From assembly GCA_000701625.1 (NCBI GenBank), contig JNJK01000013.1:43717-107716 (forward strand): 64,000 bases of DNA, read 5' to 3'. This DNA comes from Lachnospiraceae bacterium MC2017. Its GTDB lineage: Bacteria; Bacillota; Clostridia; Lachnospirales; Lachnospiraceae. Positions 1 through 9,327 of the stretch are shown piece after piece; positions within the stretch are counted from its first letter, which is position 1, and each line of letters opens with the position of its first letter. The position numbers were made by a program, and so were the translations under genes. The notes beneath the pieces were generated by a model. The model did not search any database, was not told the DNA's origin, and saw only the letters and a list, made by a program, of their open reading frames with translations.

Positions 1-1
1 T

Positions 2-946
2 AATTCTGAGGAAGCAAAACAGGGATTCATAATTCTATTTTTCCCTCACCAGAATGTTATATCTAATAAAAACCTTATTAATCAGGTGATCAACTCCCTG
101 ACCTCGTGGATCGACTTCGCAGAACGCCATCCTTTTATAGGTATCAGCAATGTTCACCATTCTCTGTCCGAACTTGAAAGTGCATACCGTGAGACCACCG
201 CTGCCCTTGATGGAAAATCTATCGAAGATAATGTGAATTACATTTTCTGGTATACAGATGATCCCGAACCTGTGCACGTTACATGGGACCGACAGGATGA
301 ATTTCTCTTTCGTATAGAAGCCGGAATGACTGACGAAGTATCTGTTCTCTGTAATGAGCTCTTCAACTTCTATAGAGGACAACCCGATTTTCGTATTGCA
401 GATATCAAATATCACCTAAGTACTCTGACTGAAGAATGTCGTCAGATAATCAAACGATATATGCCGCAAACGCGAATTGAACAGGAAAGCCACTCCGTCC
501 AGCGAGTTGTCTTTCACTTATTCAATATCGAAGAATTGCAGACCTATTTCACACGTTTTTTCTCCAATATCTCCATTATGCTCCTTCCAAAGAGCATATA
601 CGCAGACAGCGATACCATTGAGAAAATAAAGATCTACATTCAGAGAAACTACAGAAAAAAGCTCACTCAGGATTTTATAGCATCACTTTTTTATCTGAAT
701 TCCAGCTACTTAAGCTCTCTTTTTCGTGAAAAGACAGGCATAAAATTTGTGGATTATTTAAACGATATCAGAATAGAAGCGGCAGAAGCACTTTTGGAAA
801 AGTCCACACAAAAGATTTCCCAGATTGCCTCTGCCGTAGGATATGATAATGAAAAATATTTCTTTCGTATCTTCAAAAAAAGAACCGGCCTCACACCGGA
901 ACAATACCGATCACGGCTAGTTTCCTCATCGCCCGATCTTTCTTGA
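2..946 (+). CDS. AraC-type response regulator, 5' end outside window
   Basis: The reading frame is open from base 2 with no stop, so the protein begins upstream of the window; the GTG at 86 is probably an internal valine. The C-terminal ~100 residues form a two-helix-turn-helix AraC/XylS DNA-binding domain (from about the IYIQRNYRKKLTQDFIA segment to GLTPEQYRSRL, with the typical IASAVGYDNEKYFFRIFKK second HTH). The remaining 200 residues lack recognisable motifs and match the poorly conserved linker of YesN-like regulators, whose receiver domain would lie off the left edge. Partner kinase and target genes are not visible. It converges with the threonine exporter genes and overlaps the end of the next one by 21 bp. 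The AraC call is firm; the response-regulator part is inferred. Confidence 0.8.
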   Translation, partial: NSEEAKQGFIILFFPHQNVISNKNLINQVINSLTSWIDFAERHPFIGISNVHHSLSELESAYRETTAALDGKSIEDNVNYIFWYTDDPEPVHVTWDRQDEFLFRIEAGMTDEVSVLCNELFNFYRGQPDFRIADIKYHLSTLTEECRQIIKRYMPQTRIEQESHSVQRVVFHLFNIEELQTYFTRFFSNISIMLLPKSIYADSDTIEKIKIYIQRNYRKKLTQDFIASLFYLNSSYLSSLFREKTGIKFVDYLNDIRIEAAEALLEKSTQKISQIASAVGYDNEKYFFRIFKKRTGLTPEQYRSRLVSSSPDLS

Positions 947-1366
947 AAAGTCACAGATCGTCCAGGCAGCGCTCATACCGAGAGCGATCCCAAGGGCTGT
1001 AAGAAATGTTGCCATGCCGTAGTTCGATGCCTGACTGTATTGCTCCCTGACTATTGCCTGCATAAAGTAAAAAAGCGTACGTCCCGGGATCAACGGAATG
1101 ATCGATGTCATAAAGAAAACAGTTGACGGAGCCTTGCACACACGTGCAAGGATCTCCGCAAAGATTGCCGTAACAAACCCCGATATCAATGTTGGCATAA
1201 ATACTTCAGTAACACCAAGAGCGGCCGTTGCTGCAAGATATGTACCCCAGCATAAGATACTTCCTGACAATACATGAAAAAAATATCTCTTTCTAACATG
1301 AAATACCAGCGCAAATCCCACCGATCCCACTGCTCCGGTAATGAGCTGGATCATCGCATCTCTCAT
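926..1366 (-). CDS. Threonine/serine exporter, small subunit (YjjB/DUF3815 type)
   Basis: A hydrophobic protein of about 146 residues with four to five predicted membrane segments, matching the ThrE_2 (DUF3815) half of bacterial threonine/serine (and in E. coli succinate) exporters. I start at the methionine of MRDAMIQL, because GGGAGGG lies just upstream and the ATG overlaps the stop of the upstream yjjP-like gene by four bases (ATGA). In some bacteria both halves are fused; here they are split and translationally coupled. Its 3' end overlaps the convergent AraC gene. Substrate is known only from family homology. Confidence 0.85.
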   Translation of the reverse strand: MRDAMIQLITGAVGSVGFALVFHVRKRYFFHVLSGSILCWGTYLAATAALGVTEVFMPTLISGFVTAIFAEILARVCKAPSTVFFMTSIIPLIPGRTLFYFMQAIVREQYSQASNYGMATFLTALGIALGMSAAWTICDFSRKIGR

Positions 1367-2136
1367 AAAGCCCTCCCTATTATCCATATCGCAGCTACAA
1401 ATCCAAGTACCAGCGCAAAGGTCAGGAGTATAGCTTCTATGAGTCTCATTGCTCCGGAAATAGTATCGCCGAGCAAAACATCCCTTAGAGAATTAGTAAA
1501 CATTATACCGGGAATCAGGAGCATGATATCACCTATCATAATGTGCTCCATACTCAGTCCCGGAAAGATCTTGGCCGCTACACAAATGAGCAGTCCCGAA
1601 AACAGCGATGCTGAAAACTGATAGACCACGTTATTCATGCAGAAGGGCATAAGGTATATTGCAAGGATCCATATAAATACACCGACAACTCCCGCCGCTG
1701 CAGCGTCATAGAGAGAACCGCCAAAAAACACCGTAAAAAAAGCCGACGCAAGCACATATCCTGCGAGCAGTTCTCTTTTTCTACAGCTCCCGGATGCTAT
1801 CTCTTTTATTCTTTCCTCAAGTTTTTCCGGCGGAAGCGGTGAAGAACTGATCTCACGACTTAATTCATTTAATTTTTCAAGCCTCGTAAAATCCGTACCA
1901 TTCGCGTTTCTGATCCTGCGTGTATGGGTCATCAGCTGGCCGTCAGGCATTTCCATAGTGATCACTATGCTTGATGTGATCACAAAAACATTCATATTTG
2001 AAGCTCCATAAGCATACCCTACACGGTTAAGCGTATCTTCAACTCTAAAGATCTCTGCACCGCAGCTAACAAGCGCTTCGCCCATGCATAAAAGAGCATG
2101 GACCAGTTTAGTCATTTTTTTACGTTCATTTTCCAT
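1363..2136 (-). CDS. Threonine/serine exporter, large subunit (YjjP/DUF1212 type)
   Basis: 257 residues: a soluble N-terminal half of about 115 residues carrying the DUF1212 features (ALVSCGAEIFRVEDTLNRVG, then SSIVITMEMPDGQLMTHTRR), followed by about five membrane helices. This is the ThrE domain of threonine/serine exporters, which work with the YjjB-like partner encoded directly downstream (4-bp overlap). The two probably form one operon from a promoter just left of 2150-2250. The exported substrate (threonine, serine or a dicarboxylate) cannot be told from sequence. Confidence 0.87.
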   Translation of the reverse strand: MENERKKMTKLVHALLCMGEALVSCGAEIFRVEDTLNRVGYAYGASNMNVFVITSSIVITMEMPDGQLMTHTRRIRNANGTDFTRLEKLNELSREISSSPLPPEKLEERIKEIASGSCRKRELLAGYVLASAFFTVFFGGSLYDAAAAGVVGVFIWILAIYLMPFCMNNVVYQFSASLFSGLLICVAAKIFPGLSMEHIMIGDIMLLIPGIMFTNSLRDVLLGDTISGAMRLIEAILLTFALVLGFVAAIWIIGRAL

Positions 2137-2196
2137 AGTTTCAGTTTAACATAAATACAATGACTTATAGGGATTCCAACGGAATTTCCATAAGTC

Positions 2197-2222
2197 AAAA
2201 GAGCAGGACCTTTCGGTCCCGC
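2197..2222 (-). terminator. Intrinsic terminator after the zinc-ribbon gene
   Basis: On the minus strand an 8-bp stem (GCGGGACC / GGTCCTGC, one G-U pair) with a GAAA loop is followed by TCTTTTG. A second inverted repeat, TGACTTAT...ATAAGTCA, lies at 2161-2198. It separates the 2254-4539 gene from the exporter pair. Confidence 0.65.
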
Positions 2223-2253
2223 CCCTAATTAATTTATTACCCTTAATACACGA

Positions 2254-4539
2254 TCAATACAGAATAAATGTTACGTCTGTATCGATGTTCTTCAGTTTCT
2301 TTGATCCTGTATAAAGCTTAAGATCATTTGTATTGTGCTTTGCACTATGATCTGTCAGAAGTGCGACGTGCTTTGAATCATAGTATCTGAAGCTATACAC
2401 GTCATCTGCGATCACAACAGACTTATTTTTGCTTACCTTGCATAACTTACCGGCAAAATCAGATTCATCATAGTCTTTGAAGTAATATACATCTCCGTCA
2501 TTACCTGCCTCTATGATCCTGTACTGATATACATCGTGGTCGATCGATTCTTTATTCTTGTAAAGATCTCCGGAATTATCCTTTTTATCTACATCCTTCA
2601 GATAATAGATATCTCCGTCAACTACTGACGCAATACTGGAAACAGATGTATCGTACTTATTTATCTTACCGAGATTCTTTGCGTAATTTACAGTGTAAAG
2701 ATCTCCCTCAGTAGGTGAATCCTCTTTCGAATCTACCGTAAGCAGGTAAACCTGTCCATTTTTAGTATCCAGAGCACAGTTGTAAATATCTACATCCGAA
2801 AGATCGAGATCAACCTCAGCAGTGTCTTTTTTGCTTGCAACATATATCTTTGATCCCTTAGCAAGCTTTTCCTCAATGTTACTCATTGCTGAATAGTAAT
2901 CTCCCTTTATCAGGTCAGAAAACTTGATCAGCTTCAGGCTGTCATCATCAAGCTTTGCATAGAACTGGCAATCCGCACCAAATGTGTAAATATCGTCACT
3001 TGCTGCTATTACACTTTCTGCGATCTTATCACTTGAATCCTTGTCGGCATTGTAGTAGTAAAGATCCGACATCGGAGTATCGAGTTCCTCCTTCTTGAGG
3101 CTCTCTCTTATGCTGTCGCGGCTCTCCTTCTCACGATACTCATCCAGCTTCTCATAGTACTCATCATCTATATATGTCTGAGTAGTTGTCCAGCCAAAGA
3201 ATCCCTGAACTTTCTCTGTCTTCTTATAGTCATCCATATCAGGTTCTTTCATCTTGCTGTCAGCCTCAAGCATGTCATCATCGATGAAATCATAGAGAGT
3301 TGATGTAGATGAATCGCCGTCCTTGAAATAGTAAATTCCGGTCTTTCCATTGATATCAACGACATTTACATTACGTACAGAAGAAGACACCTTTGCATTA
3401 TTATTCTTTGTAACAGTATGAAGGATTTCTGTATCTGAAGAGTCATCCCTCTCTCCGTATACGATCCTGTCAAAGTTATCAGAATAAGCATAGATAGAAT
3501 AAACATCCCCTGCTACCTTATCCTTCTCAAGGCTCTTAAGCGGTGTGATGTAGAGATCGTTCTCATCATTTCTCCAGAGAACCTTTGTCTCATCAGCTGA
3601 AACATAGAACTCAAAGATACTCTTTGCTATCTTCTCTTTATTTCCTTTAATATCTGTAATATAAAGATCTGTACCCTTTTCGTAAACAACCTTATTATTT
3701 TTGAGAACCTCGAACCTCTTTACATCACTGTCAAGCTTTTCGCCATCACCCTTCTTATTGGATGCCTTACGATAGTGAAGCTCAAAGTCTCCATAATTCT
3801 CAATGTCTTCCGGATAGAAGATGTACTTTCCGTCATCCGAGAACTGTACACCAATATAAGTTGTATCAGTATCTTCGCCGTAATGATCACTGATAGTATA
3901 AGGTTTGATCTTAGAGAAACCTGTTCCAAGGATATCGTTGTCCTTCACATATACAATACCGTTGCTTGCTTTGGACTTACCATTAAAAAGGGCACCTACT
4001 GCAAATATACCCAGAACAACGAGAACAATTACTGCCAGAACCGGTATCAGGATCTTTAGGACTGTTCCTGAAGATACCTTCTTTTCCATTTCCTTCTGAT
4101 TCTTTGTGCTTTCATCTGAATCAAAAAGGCTATTTCCGCAAGAAACACAGAACTGATTTCCTTCTTCATTCTGAGCACCGCAGCGTGTGCAAAAGATAAA
4201 TCCCTGTGTCCCTGCTGCAGTCTGATTATCATCCTGTGAGAACTGCTCAGTTCCTTCTGATGATGACAGATCCTGCGTCGTATCAGTTTCATCTTCTGCA
4301 TTCTCTTCCTCTGTCGGAAGTGTATACTCAGTGTAGCCCTGCTCAGGCTGTGTATTTTCTTCTACAGTATCCTGTGCAGACTGTACATTTTCTTCCCCCT
4401 GCTGTACCGGTTCCTCTACCGACTCCTGTACCGGTGCCACAGGTGTGTTTGCTTCTTCAAAAAACTCTACTTCTGTATGGCAAACCGGACAGACTCTTAC
4501 GCCGTCCTCAAGCTTAGCCCCACAATGTGTGCAGAACAT
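2254..4539 (-). CDS. Large membrane protein with two zinc ribbons and extracytoplasmic propeller-like domain
   Basis: 761 residues. Zinc ribbon 1 (CxxC...CxxC) is at residues 3-20. A Glu/Gln/Thr-rich disordered linker covers about 25-115. Zinc ribbon 2 (FCTRCG...FCVSCG) is near 117-136, and one membrane segment is near 165-187. The remaining ~570 residues should lie outside the cell if the ribbons are cytoplasmic. They contain many short repeats rich in Y/D with the pattern xxIYYLKDxD or DVYYFKDYD, which suggests a beta-propeller of the DUF5050/WD40-like class. The function is unknown; a sensor or scaffold linking surface and cytoplasm is a guess. It is a single-gene unit with a terminator downstream and a hairpin-rich spacer upstream. 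It shares the zinc-ribbon plus single TM design with proteins in the ubiquitin-like island but is not otherwise similar. Confidence 0.7.
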   Translation of the reverse strand: MFCTHCGAKLEDGVRVCPVCHTEVEFFEEANTPVAPVQESVEEPVQQGEENVQSAQDTVEENTQPEQGYTEYTLPTEEENAEDETDTTQDLSSSEGTEQFSQDDNQTAAGTQGFIFCTRCGAQNEEGNQFCVSCGNSLFDSDESTKNQKEMEKKVSSGTVLKILIPVLAVIVLVVLGIFAVGALFNGKSKASNGIVYVKDNDILGTGFSKIKPYTISDHYGEDTDTTYIGVQFSDDGKYIFYPEDIENYGDFELHYRKASNKKGDGEKLDSDVKRFEVLKNNKVVYEKGTDLYITDIKGNKEKIAKSIFEFYVSADETKVLWRNDENDLYITPLKSLEKDKVAGDVYSIYAYSDNFDRIVYGERDDSSDTEILHTVTKNNNAKVSSSVRNVNVVDINGKTGIYYFKDGDSSTSTLYDFIDDDMLEADSKMKEPDMDDYKKTEKVQGFFGWTTTQTYIDDEYYEKLDEYREKESRDSIRESLKKEELDTPMSDLYYYNADKDSSDKIAESVIAASDDIYTFGADCQFYAKLDDDSLKLIKFSDLIKGDYYSAMSNIEEKLAKGSKIYVASKKDTAEVDLDLSDVDIYNCALDTKNGQVYLLTVDSKEDSPTEGDLYTVNYAKNLGKINKYDTSVSSIASVVDGDIYYLKDVDKKDNSGDLYKNKESIDHDVYQYRIIEAGNDGDVYYFKDYDESDFAGKLCKVSKNKSVVIADDVYSFRYYDSKHVALLTDHSAKHNTNDLKLYTGSKKLKNIDTDVTFILY

Positions 4540-4741
4540 ATTTTTTCCTCCCTAATATTCTCCTCTAAATGCTGTCGGATTCTCCGCGCAAGCGCAGGAG
4601 CCGCAGGCTCTTCCTATTCGCGCTCGTCGCATCCAAATGCACATAGTGCATTGATGATTATATCATAGCAAAGCTTGTTAATAATACGTTTTCAATTTAT
4701 AAGATTTTCTTAATTTCTTCCTTTTCCCCTTGTTAAAAATA
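4540..4741. other. Intergenic spacer with three short hairpins
   Basis: No gene is seen. Three perfect short inverted repeats stand in a row: GCGC-AA-GCGC (4586-4595), GAGCC-GCA-GGCTC (4598-4610) and AATGCAC-ATA-GTGCATT (4636-4652). They lie upstream of the zinc-ribbon gene and downstream of the LysR gene. They may belong to a dispersed palindromic repeat; no terminator T-tract follows. Confidence 0.4.
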
Positions 4742-5623
4742 TTACCACAGCATTTCTATTCCATCAAAAAATGAATTTAACGCATGGCTTTTCCACCTTT
4801 TTTTGTCATAGATCATCTGCAGATCCATTTGCAGATGATAATCTGATATTTTTAATTCCTTAATACGTCCTTTCTCCAAAGCATCGCATACAGTAAACCG
4901 GGGCAAAAGTGATAATCCTAGTCCCTTGGACGCTGCATCGATTATCACTCCACAGTGCCCTATCTCCATCCTGCATTTGACAGTTTTTCCACGAGTCTGC
5001 ATATCCTGTTCAAAGGCTTCCCTGTAATTGCACTTTTCCTCTACCATAAGGAAATCTTCTGTAAGCAGCTCTTCCACTTTTATACTTTTCTTTTTAGCCA
5101 ACGGATGTTCCGGTGAGCAGAAAAAAACTATATCCTCTTCTTTTTCATAAACTGTTTCCCAGTCTTCACGCTTTATCCTGTGATCCAGAGTCAGGATCAC
5201 GTCCAGTTCTCCCTTTTCCAATCGTTCAAGAGCTTCGAAAGTCGTACAGACTTCCAGCTTTACCGTAACTTTTGGGTATTTTAGCATATAATCTATGAGA
5301 TAACGGTCATAACCCGAAGCACATACCGATTCCATGATACCTATCCTTAAGAGCCCCTCCGGTTCCTGTTCCCTCAAAAAATAGTCTGCTGCCTCTTCCT
5401 CTACCTGTTTGATCCGATAACTGTATTCCAAAAACTTACGTCCTGCCACAGACAAATTCACTTTTTTTCCGTTTCTGTCAAAAAGTTTAGTATGCAGCTG
5501 TTCCTCCAGCATATGTATCTGTGTTGTAACTGTAGACTGCGAAAAGCCAAGTTCTTCCGCTGCTTCCGAGAAATTCTCCAGTTCCGCTACCCTGATAAAT
5601 GTATCGAGATTCTTAAACTCCAT
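4742..5623 (-). CDS. LysR-family transcriptional regulator
   Basis: About 293 residues. The N-terminal winged HTH (MEFKNLDTFIRVAELENFS, then AAEELGFSQSTVTTQIHMLE) is the standard LTTR DNA-binding domain, followed by a periplasmic-binding-protein-like effector domain (from about residue 90). The start is the ATG of MEFKNL, 8 bases after AGGAGGAG; the longer frame upstream has no ribosome binding site. It is divergent from the cysteine desulfidase-family gene at 5913, so control of that gene, perhaps in response to cysteine or serine, is a reasonable inference. The effector cannot be read from the sequence. Confidence 0.9.
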   Translation of the reverse strand: MEFKNLDTFIRVAELENFSEAAEELGFSQSTVTTQIHMLEEQLHTKLFDRNGKKVNLSVAGRKFLEYSYRIKQVEEEAADYFLREQEPEGLLRIGIMESVCASGYDRYLIDYMLKYPKVTVKLEVCTTFEALERLEKGELDVILTLDHRIKREDWETVYEKEEDIVFFCSPEHPLAKKKSIKVEELLTEDFLMVEEKCNYREAFEQDMQTRGKTVKCRMEIGHCGVIIDAASKGLGLSLLPRFTVCDALEKGRIKELKISDYHLQMDLQMIYDKKRWKSHALNSFFDGIEMLW

Positions 5624-5647
5624 TTTCGCTCTCCTCCTGGGGCGTTC

Positions 5648-5693
5648 AATGATAACACGAATTGCTCCGCTGCTTACGCAGCTCACGCAATTC
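5648..5693. repeat. Dispersed hairpin repeat, copy 1
   Basis: ACACGAATTGC...GCTGC-TTAC-GCAGC...GCAATTC forms a nested hairpin (outer stem GAATTGC/GCAATTC, inner stem GCTGC/GCAGC). Related copies are at 17671-17709 and 56300-56347, where the inner stem is GCTTC/GAAGC, a compensatory change. It sits directly upstream of the ribosome binding site of the LysR gene. Confidence 0.6.
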
Positions 5694-5752
5694 TAAAACA
5701 CTCGCATTCCGCGTTTCACGCTACATGCTCGTGTTTTGCGTGTTCCAAATAA

Positions 5753-5788
5753 AAAATCCTCTTTGTGCAAGCACAATCGGATTTTTTA
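5753..5788. terminator. Bidirectional hairpin between lysR and the desulfidase gene
   Basis: AAAAAATCC...GGATTTTTT encloses an inner stem TTGTGC-AA-GCACAA. T-tracts follow on both strands, so it could insulate or attenuate the two divergent transcription units. Confidence 0.5.
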
Positions 5789-5912
5789 CTTTGAACCCTG
5801 TTATCATCATATCAAATTTTTTAATAAGACTTTTCATTTATTTCAATTTTTCAAATATAGAGTTCCGTGATACATTATGAAAAAATAAAGCACCAAATCC
5901 GGGAGAACGCCT

Positions 5913-7265
5913 ATGAAGATCACATTTGAAACAAAAGAAATCAGTACAGAAAATGCTAATCATGTTTATGGTGATCTCACCGAAACTGACTTTGCTGATA
6001 TCCTGAAAAATGAGCTTGATATGGCTCTCGGCTGCACAGAGCCCATTGCCATCGCATACTGTGCCGCAGAAGCCCGTCGTATCCTCGGAAAAACTCCGGA
6101 TCAGTGCGAGATCGAAGTAAGCGGAAATATCATAAAGAATGCAAAGAGCGTAGTCGTGCCCGGAACTGACGGAATGAAGGGCATCCCCGCTGCTGCAGCT
6201 GCAGGTATCGTAGCCGGTGATGCTTCACTGAGACTTGAAGTGATCGCAGGTATTACGGAACAGGATCGCATAGATGTTAAAAACTTTCTTTCTCACACTC
6301 CCATAACCGTGTCTGCTTCAAAAAATTCAGAAAAGCTGTATATCCGCATAATCCTTTCTGCCGGAAATGACAGTTCCGAAGTAAGGATTGCACGGACTCA
6401 TACAAATATTATTTTTGAAAAGAAAAACGACAACGTACTTCTCGATACAGGATTTGTTCCGGGACACGAAGAATCTTCAGAATCATCAAGCAGCATCGCT
6501 TCCAAAAAAGCTATGCTCACTGTTTCAAATATTCTTGATTTTGCCCAGAATACCGATCTTTCTCTTGTTCGCGATATACTTATCCGTCAGATAAAGTGCA
6601 ACAGCGCCATAGCAAACGAAGGTATTAAAAATAACTGGGGCGCAAATATCGGAAGCACTATGCTGGCAACCGGTGGAAATACTGTCAGAAACAGAGCTCA
6701 GGCATATGCTGCCGCAGGTTCCGATGCTCGTATGAGCGGCTGCGAACTCCCCGTAGTCATTAATTCCGGAAGTGGAAATCAGGGCATCACAGTGACCATG
6801 CCTGTTATCACCTACGCAAAAGAGCTGGGTGTTTCCGAAGATACCATGCTCCGCGCACTGCTCATTTCAAACCTTATTTCCGTACATATTAAATACGGGA
6901 TCGGAGCACTTTCCGCTTTCTGCGGTGCAGTAAGTGCCGGATGTGCGGCAGGATGCGGTATCGCTTTTCTGTACGGAGCTGACTACAAGACTATCTCACA
7001 GACACTTTCAAATTCTCTCGCCATTGCATCCGGGATCATTTGTGATGGAGCAAAGCCATCCTGCGCAGCCAAGATCGCACTTTCCGTAAATGCGGGCATC
7101 ATGGGTTTTGAAATGTGCCAGTACGGTCAGAAGTTCCATGGCGGCGACGGTATCCTTGATTCCGATATTGAAAATACTATCGACAACGTTTCTGATATCG
7201 GTTCAGAGGGTATGCGTGCTACTGATCAGGAAATCCTGAAGATCATGACACACACCGACAGATAA
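5913..7265 (+). CDS. L-cysteine desulfidase / UPF0597 (YhaM/CyuA) family
   Basis: 450 residues, the usual length for UPF0597. The conserved N-terminal LGCTEPIAIAYCAAEARR motif contains the first likely iron-sulfur cysteine. The second half holds FCGAVSAGCAAGCG, GIICDGAKPSCAAK and FEMCQYG, giving the further conserved cysteines that bind a [4Fe-4S] cluster in this family, which is related to the serine dehydratase alpha domain. Characterised members break L-cysteine into pyruvate, ammonia and sulfide; the E. coli member is cytoplasmic and helps cysteine detoxification. The ATG at 5913 has GGGAGA 6 bases upstream. It is a single-gene unit ending in a strong terminator, divergent from a LysR regulator. 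A role as serine dehydratase-like enzyme remains possible. Confidence 0.85.
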   Translation: MKITFETKEISTENANHVYGDLTETDFADILKNELDMALGCTEPIAIAYCAAEARRILGKTPDQCEIEVSGNIIKNAKSVVVPGTDGMKGIPAAAAAGIVAGDASLRLEVIAGITEQDRIDVKNFLSHTPITVSASKNSEKLYIRIILSAGNDSSEVRIARTHTNIIFEKKNDNVLLDTGFVPGHEESSESSSSIASKKAMLTVSNILDFAQNTDLSLVRDILIRQIKCNSAIANEGIKNNWGANIGSTMLATGGNTVRNRAQAYAAAGSDARMSGCELPVVINSGSGNQGITVTMPVITYAKELGVSEDTMLRALLISNLISVHIKYGIGALSAFCGAVSAGCAAGCGIAFLYGADYKTISQTLSNSLAIASGIICDGAKPSCAAKIALSVNAGIMGFEMCQYGQKFHGGDGILDSDIENTIDNVSDIGSEGMRATDQEILKIMTHTDR

Positions 7266-7281
7266 AATCCGCATACAGCGA

Positions 7282-7316
7282 TGCCCGACAAGCTCTTAAC
7301 TTGTCGGGCATTTTTT
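7282..7316 (+). terminator. Intrinsic terminator of the desulfidase gene
   Basis: Perfect 11-bp stem TGCCCGACAAG/CTTGTCGGGCA, 7-base loop and six Ts. It overlaps the 3' end of the convergent GDPD gene. Confidence 0.9.
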
Positions 7317-9183
7317 AATATCCTTCTACCAAACGATCTGCCAGTATATTCATAAATTTCCGGATTCCTCCGGTATAATCTGCTTTATCCAATGCATTCC
7401 ACATCATTTGCGGATCATCTGTAAGTATCCCATCTACGTTGCTGTCCACCAGATTCTGAACCGTTTCTTCAGAATTTACCGTCCATGCAAAGCACTTCTT
7501 TCCGGCTTTATGGATGTCTGCTACGAGTTCCGGCGTAACATTGCTTTCTTCTATAGTAAAGTAATCAGACCAGGTAATATCCTCTATATGATCCCATGCG
7601 ATATACATGCTGTACGCGGTGATCATGGTGGGATCCAGTTCTTTTATCCGTTTTAGAGGCGCAGCTTTCAGGCTCGTAATGATGCAGCGATCATGCATGC
7701 CGTTATCATTTATGATCTGCAGCACTTTTTCTTCTAATTCATGATCGTACTTTGTAGGTTTGATCTCGACTTGCAGCCTTATATTGCTGTCCTTAAATGT
7801 CTTCAGTACTTCATCAAATGTCGAAAACTTAAGCCCTGCATATTCATCCGAAAACCAGGAACCACAGTCAAGTTTCTCCAGTTCTTCATAAGTAAGTTCA
7901 TGCACATAGACCTTTTTTCCGGTGACTCGCTTTAGATTGTCATCATGACTTACGATCATCACACCGTCTTTTGTCTCATGGACGTCAAATTCCACCCATT
8001 CCGGTTCTTCCGCAAGAGCAAGCTCAAATGCCGGCATGGTGTTTTCCGGTGCTACTACAGAATCTCCTCTATGCGCTACGATTCCCGGCTCATGTGGCTT
8101 TGCTGTCATGGAGCCAAGGTACGGACGCACTTCCATCAGACCGTATATTCCGGCACTAAGGATAATGACAGCTGCAATGAGTTTCTGCCTGACTGAAGGT
8201 GTTGACTCATTAAAAACCTTCGGTCTTTCTGTTTTTATACGCGCTTCTTTCATGTAGACGTAATAAAGTGTCGTGAGCGCAGCGATATTTGTCATGGGAT
8301 ATGCAACTGCAGCAAAGAACCTTTTCACCAGATATATCGTATTTGCAAGCCTGTATGCTTCGGACAATGATCCGTTGCTTCCAAGTACCAGCCTTATCAG
8401 ATCCTGAAAGTTAGCGGATACTACCGATGATATGGACACGATCACTATATGAACTACCACATATAAAATACCCAGGATCGAGACTGTTTTTATAAAGTTT
8501 CCACGTATCAATTTGAGGCTCTTTTTACAGGCAGAGATAAAGTCTATATCTTCCAATACAAAGCAGTTCAGAGCAAAGATACATTTGAATTCCACTACCA
8601 CAAAAAAGATATATATTGCCGTATAGATCAGATTGTATATTTCGTTATCACTTATATATTGCTCTACAAATCCGGGTATTTCCAAAAGTGATGACGCATT
8701 CGAAAGCGACAGCACCTTTGTGAAAGGCAACAGCAATACTACATAAAATATGATCAGCCAGTTTCTCGGATATGCACTCTTTTTACAGGCGTAGAGCGAT
8801 GCTGCCATCATTCCTGTTATCGTTGGTTTTGCACCCATACGAGCCATGCTGAAACCATATATGAGAGCTTCGATCTCCATTATGGATATGAAGGAGATTA
8901 TTATCCCAAATACCGGCAGGAGAAGTATTGCTCTAAAGGACGTGATCGCTGATATGAGGTTTTCCGGTCCTATATATGTTGTGCCGATTATTTTTTCAAG
9001 GCACCACTTCATGGTATCTCCAACGAGATTTCTGACCAGTGCCCCTATAAACGTATATAAAAGGATAAAAGTCAATATCTGTTTCCAGCTTTTACCGATG
9101 AGATTTGCTTCTTCTCTGATAAAATCGCCAAAACTTAACCAGTTCGCTTTTATCCGTTTTTTCAGTGTTTGTGTGATCCCCAA
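7315..9183 (-). CDS. Membrane-anchored glycerophosphodiester phosphodiesterase
   Basis: About 622 residues. The N-terminal ~370 residues form a multi-helix membrane domain of the GPDPase_memb type. The C-terminal ~240 residues are a GDPD TIM barrel, with the motifs HRGDSVVAPENTMPAFELA, EFDVHETKDGVMIVSHDD and VEIKPTK that supply the catalytic His pair and acidic metal ligands. The family hydrolyses glycerophosphodiesters or lipoteichoic-acid-type polyglycerophosphate to glycerol 3-phosphate and an alcohol. A longer frame from 9312 would run through the pgi terminator, so I choose TTG at 9183, preceded by GGGTGAG; GTG at 9192 is possible. A good promoter lies at 9229-9257. Confidence 0.85.
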   Translation of the reverse strand: MGITQTLKKRIKANWLSFGDFIREEANLIGKSWKQILTFILLYTFIGALVRNLVGDTMKWCLEKIIGTTYIGPENLISAITSFRAILLLPVFGIIISFISIMEIEALIYGFSMARMGAKPTITGMMAASLYACKKSAYPRNWLIIFYVVLLLPFTKVLSLSNASSLLEIPGFVEQYISDNEIYNLIYTAIYIFFVVVEFKCIFALNCFVLEDIDFISACKKSLKLIRGNFIKTVSILGILYVVVHIVIVSISSVVSANFQDLIRLVLGSNGSLSEAYRLANTIYLVKRFFAAVAYPMTNIAALTTLYYVYMKEARIKTERPKVFNESTPSVRQKLIAAVIILSAGIYGLMEVRPYLGSMTAKPHEPGIVAHRGDSVVAPENTMPAFELALAEEPEWVEFDVHETKDGVMIVSHDDNLKRVTGKKVYVHELTYEELEKLDCGSWFSDEYAGLKFSTFDEVLKTFKDSNIRLQVEIKPTKYDHELEEKVLQIINDNGMHDRCIITSLKAAPLKRIKELDPTMITAYSMYIAWDHIEDITWSDYFTIEESNVTPELVADIHKAGKKCFAWTVNSEETVQNLVDSNVDGILTDDPQMMWNALDKADYTGGIRKFMNILADRLVEGY

Positions 9184-9228
9184 TTTACTCACCCATAGTA
9201 TATCTATAACCCAATGTTCTACTTGTGT

Positions 9229-9257
9229 ATCATAGCCCCACAACCGTAAAAAAACAA
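9229..9257 (-). promoter_or_regulatory. Promoter for the GDPD gene
   Basis: On the minus strand TTGTTT and TATGAT are separated by 17 bases, downstream of the pgi terminator. This placement argues against the longer GDPD start at 9312. Confidence 0.7.
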
Positions 9258-9274
9258 CCGTTTGTATAGTATAG

Positions 9275-9300
9275 AAAAGGAGACCGCCGAAGCGGTCTCC
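9275..9300 (-). terminator. Terminator of pgi
   Basis: Minus-strand stem GGAGACCGC/GCGGTCTCC with a TTCG tetraloop, followed by TTTTC. Confidence 0.9.
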
Positions 9301-9327
9301 ACATAATGTCATTATAGTATTTTGGAA

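Noticed and set aside
9183..9312. Extended N-terminus of the GDPD protein from the ATG at 9312
   Set aside because: It would be translated through the pgi terminator and lies upstream of the predicted GDPD promoter.
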